64,000 nt of DNA from Candidatus Latescibacterota bacterium. Its GTDB lineage: Bacteria; Krumholzibacteriota; Krumholzibacteriia; LZORAL124-64-63. The stretch is taken from NCBI GenBank assembly GCA_030658975.1, contig JAUSBL010000029.1:1-64000 (forward strand). The letters run 5' to 3'. Below the pieces are notes generated by a model. That model was not told where the DNA came from. It ran no database searches and was given only the letters and a program-made list of their open reading frames with translations. Below, piece after piece: positions 60,454 through 64,000 of the stretch (position 1 is its first letter; every line of letters starts with the position of its first letter). The position numbers and the translations under genes are program-made.

Positions 60454-61449
60454 TCAACCGGCCGGGTCGACGGTGGCGGCTTTCAGCGCCTCCTCGCGTT
60501 CGTGCAGCGCCCGATGGCAGCGGCCGCAGAGCGTGATCAGGTTGTCAAGGGTCGCGCGCCCACCCACTTCGATCGGCATGCGGTGGTGGACCTGCAGGTG
60601 CTGGGCGCGACCGCAACCTTCCGCCTGGCAGCGATGACCATCGCGGGCCAGGACGAGGCGCCGCAATCGCGGCGGCACTGCCCGGCGCACGCTCCCGTCG
60701 GGACCCTGCCGCTCGGCCTCGCAGGCAGCGCGCGCCAGGAGCGCGCCGGTCACGGCCAGATCGCCGCGGGATGTAGCGATCACACTCGACCGACAGTCAG
60801 GACACCGCTGGATCACGAGGCGCACGACCACTTCAGCGCCACCCTGCTCGATCAGCCTAGTCACAAGTTCGTCCGTCGGTGCGCCCGGTGCCGCGACTCG
60901 CGCAGAGGCGAGCCAGGCTTCCCAGATCGCGAAGCGGTCTGCGTGGAAGGCGACGGTGACGAAGCTTGGTTTCGGCGCGGATGGCGGCTCGGGAGCGACA
61001 AGCGCGGGACGTGCCGTCGATGCCGCGACCGGCCTCACGGGCGTGGTAACCCGCCTGACCACTTCGGCCAGCGAGCGCACCGACAAGCCCTTGGCGGTTT
61101 CGATCCACTCCTGCTCGGTCGCCGGCGTCGCGGCGCGGCACAACAGTTTGGCCTGCGACCAATTCAAGTCCCCGTTCTCGATACCCGCCGCGACGCCGGG
61201 CAGCAGCGGCAATCGTCGGGCGAGCGCCAGGAAACTGTCGCATTGAGCGCGTGTCAGCCCAGCTTCGGCGGCCGCATACTCAGCGATCGTGTGATAGCCG
61301 AACACGCAGTGAACCTTACGGTTCTGGATCTGGAGCAAGTAGTGACAGCTGCGAACGAGCCCCCTTTTCAACTGCTGCACCGATTCGACGAACTTGTGAT
61401 GAAGGACCAGTTCCGCAGGGGTCGCTGATGTGGGTATCGACTCACTCAT
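60454..61449 (-). CDS. HNH endonuclease (DUF222-like N-terminus)
   Basis: A 331-residue protein. The C-terminal HNH nuclease motif lies near 262-315: LARDGHRCQAEGCG with zinc-type cysteines, LQVHHRMPIEVGG (catalytic His), LDNLITLCGRCHRALHE. The N-terminal 170 residues are helical, with HYLLQIQNRKVHCVFGYHTI, YAAAEAGLTRAQCDSFL and LARRLPLLPGVA, in the DUF222-like pattern often fused to HNH domains. Such genes are frequently multi-copy in genomes and may be mobile or part of defence or competition systems; no partner is seen here. The less GC-rich style and wide flanking intergenic space suggest recent acquisition. Confidence 0.88.
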   Translation of the reverse strand: MSESIPTSATPAELVLHHKFVESVQQLKRGLVRSCHYLLQIQNRKVHCVFGYHTIAEYAAAEAGLTRAQCDSFLALARRLPLLPGVAAGIENGDLNWSQAKLLCRAATPATEQEWIETAKGLSVRSLAEVVRRVTTPVRPVAASTARPALVAPEPPSAPKPSFVTVAFHADRFAIWEAWLASARVAAPGAPTDELVTRLIEQGGAEVVVRLVIQRCPDCRSSVIATSRGDLAVTGALLARAACEAERQGPDGSVRRAVPPRLRRLVLARDGHRCQAEGCGRAQHLQVHHRMPIEVGGRATLDNLITLCGRCHRALHEREEALKAATVDPAG

Positions 61450-61750
61450 CGGTCCTCACTTGATGAAATGTTGGCGCCACACCATAACGTCACCATGATT
61501 TCTGACATTTATTCAAATTCAGGGAGAGTTGGTCAACGGCGTTCACTAGAATCGCGTCCCGGCGAGGACCGCAGGCTTCATGCCGATTTCCGGTGATTTC
61601 CTGCAACCCCGCCTCCCCCCCGCCGTCCTAGACCGATCCCCGCCGGGCGGCGATTGTCAAAACCGCTCCGGTGGTGGATCTTGTAGCGTTCGCCGCTCTC
61701 CGCGCCCCCGCCCGGGCCCCGGCCGCAACCAGTGAAGGGATCGCAGACCC
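61450..61750. other. Divergent intergenic region
   Basis: About 300 bp between the HNH gene and the second RND adaptor. The left half is AT-rich and the right half very GC-rich. No tRNA, repeat or coding signal is visible, and no promoter could be placed with confidence. The adaptor's ATG is preceded by GAAGGGA. Confidence 0.5.
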
Positions 61751-62857
61751 ATGACGATCGCGAAATTCCCCCGCTTCCTCGTGTTCGCGCTCCTGCTGGC
61801 GGCCGTGGCCGGCTGCGGCGGCGGCAAGAACGACGCGCCCGCCGGGGGCGCGCAGGCCGAAGCCCGCGGCGGCGGTGCCGGGGGCCAGCCCGAGGAGCCG
61901 GCCGTGCCGGTCGCGGTGGCGCCCGCTGAGCTGGGCTCCATCTCCAGCTACTACAAGGCGACCGCGACGCTGGAGGCCGAGAAGGAGGCGCAGGTCCTCG
62001 CGCGGGTCGCGGGCGTGATCGCGTCGCTGTCCGCCGAGGAGGGCGACCGTCTGGGCGCGGGGTCCGCGCTGCTGCGCATCGACAACAACGAGTACCGCCT
62101 GCGCGCCGACCAGGCGGCCGCCGCCGCGGCGAACCTCCGCGCGCGCTTCCAGCGTCTGCAGGCCATGCGCGACGAAGACCTGGCCACGGACGAGGAGTTC
62201 GAGGCCGCCCGCAGCGAGCTGGCCCGGGCCGAGGCCGACGAGGGGCTCGCGCGGCTCGACCTGTCCTACACCGAGGTGACCGCGCCCTTCGGCGGGCGCG
62301 TGACGCGGCGCCTGGTGAGCGTCGGCCAGAACGTGTCGGTCGGCACGCCGCTGTTCGCGCTGGCCGACTTCGACCCGCTGCTGGCGAAGGTCCACGTGCC
62401 CAGCCGCGAGTTCAACAAGCTGCGGCAGGACCAGGACGTCGAGCTGGTGCTCGACAGCGTCGGGCAGCGGGTGCAGGGGCGCATCAAGCTGATCAGCCCG
62501 GTCATCGATCCCGCCAGCGGCACGATCAAGATCACGATCGAGATCCCGTCGTACCCCGAGGGCACGCGGCCCGGCGACTTCGCCCAGGTGCAGATCGTCA
62601 CCGAGCGGCGCGACGGCGCGGTGCTGGTGCCGCGGTCGGCCGTGCTGACGGACAAGGGCGAGACCGTCGTCTACGTGGCGGCCGGCGCGGACGGCGCGAC
62701 CGCCGAGCGGCGCGTCGTCGAGACCGGCTTCACCGACGACGAGCGGACCCAGATCCTGAGCGGGCTGGCGGCGGCGGAGCGGGTCGTGGTCAAGGGGCAG
62801 CGCTCGCTGAAGCACGGCTCGAAGCTGAAGGTCCTCGCCGAGGGGGCCGGCTCCTGA
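61751..62857 (+). CDS. RND efflux periplasmic adaptor lipoprotein
   Basis: A 368-residue HlyD/AcrA-type adaptor with a lipoprotein signal (FALLLAAVAGC, Cys22) followed by a glycine-rich linker. Lipoyl segments (YYKATATLEAEKEAQVLARV and YTEVTAPFGGRVTRRLVSVG) flank a short hairpin (about 115-160), followed by a beta-barrel (FDPLLAKVHVPSRE) and a membrane-proximal domain. It links the RND pump that starts at its stop codon (TGATG overlap) to an outer-membrane channel, presumably encoded beyond the right edge. The short hairpin differs from the long one in the first RND adaptor. Confidence 0.93.
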   Translation: MTIAKFPRFLVFALLLAAVAGCGGGKNDAPAGGAQAEARGGGAGGQPEEPAVPVAVAPAELGSISSYYKATATLEAEKEAQVLARVAGVIASLSAEEGDRLGAGSALLRIDNNEYRLRADQAAAAAANLRARFQRLQAMRDEDLATDEEFEAARSELARAEADEGLARLDLSYTEVTAPFGGRVTRRLVSVGQNVSVGTPLFALADFDPLLAKVHVPSREFNKLRQDQDVELVLDSVGQRVQGRIKLISPVIDPASGTIKITIEIPSYPEGTRPGDFAQVQIVTERRDGAVLVPRSAVLTDKGETVVYVAAGADGATAERRVVETGFTDDERTQILSGLAAAERVVVKGQRSLKHGSKLKVLAEGAGS

Positions 62858-64000
62858 TGCGCGCGCTCGTCGATCTCGCCGTCCGCCGCCGGGTCAGCGT
62901 CGTGATGGCGGCGCTGGCGATCATCGTCTTCGGGGTCGTGGCCTACGGGCGCCTGGCGCTGGAGCTGTTCCCCGACATCACCTACCCCTCGCTCACGGTG
63001 CGGACCGAGTTCCCCGACACGGCGCCCCAGGAGGTGGAGAACCTCGTCACGCGGCCGGTCGAGGAATCCGTCGGCGTGCTGCGCGGCCTGCAGTCGATCC
63101 ACTCGGTGTCGCGGCCCGGCATGTCGGAGGTCACGCTCGAGTTCGAGTGGGGCGCGGACATGGACCTGCTGTCGATGGAGGTCCGCGAGAAGCTCGACCG
63201 GCTGGTCCTGCCCGCCGAGACCACCGACCCCGTCGTGCTGCGCTACGACCCGAGCCTGGACCCCATCATCCGGCTCGCGCTCTCGGGCAGCGACGACCTG
63301 ACCGCCCTGCGCCGGCTGGCCGACAAGCAGCTCAAGCAGGACTTCGAGACGCTCAAGGGCGTGGCCGCGGCGCAGGTCAAGGGCGGCTTCGAGGAGGAGA
63401 TCCAGGTCGACGTCGACCAGGACCGCCTCGCGGCGCTGGGCCTGCCGCTCGAGGCGGTGCGGCAGGTGCTGGGCGTGGGCAACGTCAACCTGCCCGGCGG
63501 CGCCCTGCGCGGCCGCGACGACCAGTTCCTGATCCGCACGATCAACGAGTACGACGACGTCGCGGAGATCGCCGACCTGATCGTGCAGCGCGACGAGCGC
63601 GGCGTGGTGCGCATCGGCGACGTGGCGGAGGTGCGGCGCGGCAGCAAGGAGCGCGAGGAGATCACGCGGGTCGACGGCGCGGAGTCGGTGGAGATCTCCC
63701 TCTACAAGGAGGGCGACGCCAACACCGTGACGGTGGCCAAGCGCCTGCGCGAGCGCCTCGCGGCCTGGCAGGACGGCAAGCTGCCGCCGGGCACGCAGCT
63801 GACCGTGCTGTTCGACCAGTCGCACTTCATCCAGCAGTCCGTGGACGAGGTGCGCGACGCCGCCCTGGTCGGCGGCCTGCTCGCGATCCTGGTGCTGATG
63901 CTGTTCCTGCGCGACCTGCGCAGCACGCTGATCATCGCCACCTCGATCCCGATCTCGGTGGTGGCGACCTTCGTCGCCATGTACGAGCTCGACATCACCT
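62857..64000 (+). CDS. RND efflux pump, inner-membrane transporter (partial, runs off right edge)
   Basis: The first 381 codons of an RND transporter, starting at an ATG that overlaps the adaptor stop (TGATG). TM1 is VSVVMAALAIIVFGVVAYGR, followed by a periplasmic loop with LFPDITYPSLTVRTEFP, LRYDPSLDPIIRLALSG and a porter region, then TM2 LVGGLLAILVLMLFLRDLRS. The proton-relay segments lie outside the window. Sequence style fits the HAE1 group, distinct from the pump at 10187, so the organism has at least two RND systems in this region. Confidence 0.93.
   Translation, partial: MRALVDLAVRRRVSVVMAALAIIVFGVVAYGRLALELFPDITYPSLTVRTEFPDTAPQEVENLVTRPVEESVGVLRGLQSIHSVSRPGMSEVTLEFEWGADMDLLSMEVREKLDRLVLPAETTDPVVLRYDPSLDPIIRLALSGSDDLTALRRLADKQLKQDFETLKGVAAAQVKGGFEEEIQVDVDQDRLAALGLPLEAVRQVLGVGNVNLPGGALRGRDDQFLIRTINEYDDVAEIADLIVQRDERGVVRIGDVAEVRRGSKEREEITRVDGAESVEISLYKEGDANTVTVAKRLRERLAAWQDGKLPPGTQLTVLFDQSHFIQQSVDEVRDAALVGGLLAILVLMLFLRDLRSTLIIATSIPISVVATFVAMYELDIT

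Overview
This is a high-GC bacterial chromosome segment, probably from a metagenome-assembled member of the FCB superphylum (Krumholzibacteriota-, Eisenbacteria- or Latescibacterota-like). That placement is an inference. It rests on four secreted proteins ending in a FlgD-like immunoglobulin domain with an NPFNP motif, many Gram-negative export features (lipoboxes, TolC/RND systems), glutaminyl-tRNA synthetase, and several orphan secreted proteins with a shared C-terminal tail. No ribosomal RNA, CRISPR array or phage structural genes are visible.

Layout. 1-2.6 kb, minus strand: a serine-recombinase cassette (small ORF, DUF2924, large serine recombinase, HTH protein running off the left edge), with a 17-bp hairpin over its first start codon. 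2.6-4.7 kb: an ATGA-coupled ECF-type sigma factor and AlkD-like DNA alkylation repair protein, then tRNA-Asn with a good promoter; this part looks less GC-rich than its surroundings. 5.0-10.2 kb, plus strand: a large multidomain secreted HExxH protein, a PAS mini-protein and an FHA-GAF-SpoIIE phosphatase. 10.2-15.9 kb, minus strand: a complete RND efflux operon (TolC-type, adaptor, pump, each overlapping by 4 bp). 16-21 kb: a DUF2723 membrane protein, an alkaline phosphatase whose 3' end overlaps it by 115 bp, a secreted orphan, and a B12-radical SAM enzyme. 21.3-25.6 kb, minus strand: a MacAB-like ABC export operon. 25.9-28.9 kb: a Ser/Thr kinase with TPRs.

28.9-42.1 kb is mostly minus strand: zinc alcohol dehydrogenase; a VIT/VWA protein with a MerR regulator whose promoter predicts a leaderless transcript; an HsmA-type membrane protein and a CGMC-repeat secreted protein; an S9 peptidase and glnS; two overlapping lipoproteins; Bcp peroxiredoxin; a 12-cysteine secreted protein; exonuclease III. 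42.3-49.6 kb: secreted proteins, a methyltransferase, an acyl-CoA thioesterase and a tricorn-like S41 protease.

50.1-53.6 kb, plus strand, looks like one operon: an extremely acidic mini-protein, agmatinase, a deoxyhypusine-synthase-like enzyme, a compact protein-kinase-like protein and an RluA pseudouridine synthase. The first three point to polyamine metabolism; the roles of the others there are unknown. 53.7-61.4 kb: a coiled-coil secreted protein, a metzincin-like protease, a CPBP membrane protease, a lipase-like secreted protein, a further tail-bearing secreted protein and an HNH endonuclease. 61.8 kb to the right edge: a second RND adaptor and pump, the pump truncated by the window.

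The most unusual leads are the shared W-[GS]-x-[VL]-K-[SA]-[ML]-Y C-terminal tail on three otherwise dissimilar secreted proteins, the acidic peptide-polyamine-kinase operon, the sigma factor/AlkD pair, and the leaderless MerR promoter with repeated operator-like elements.
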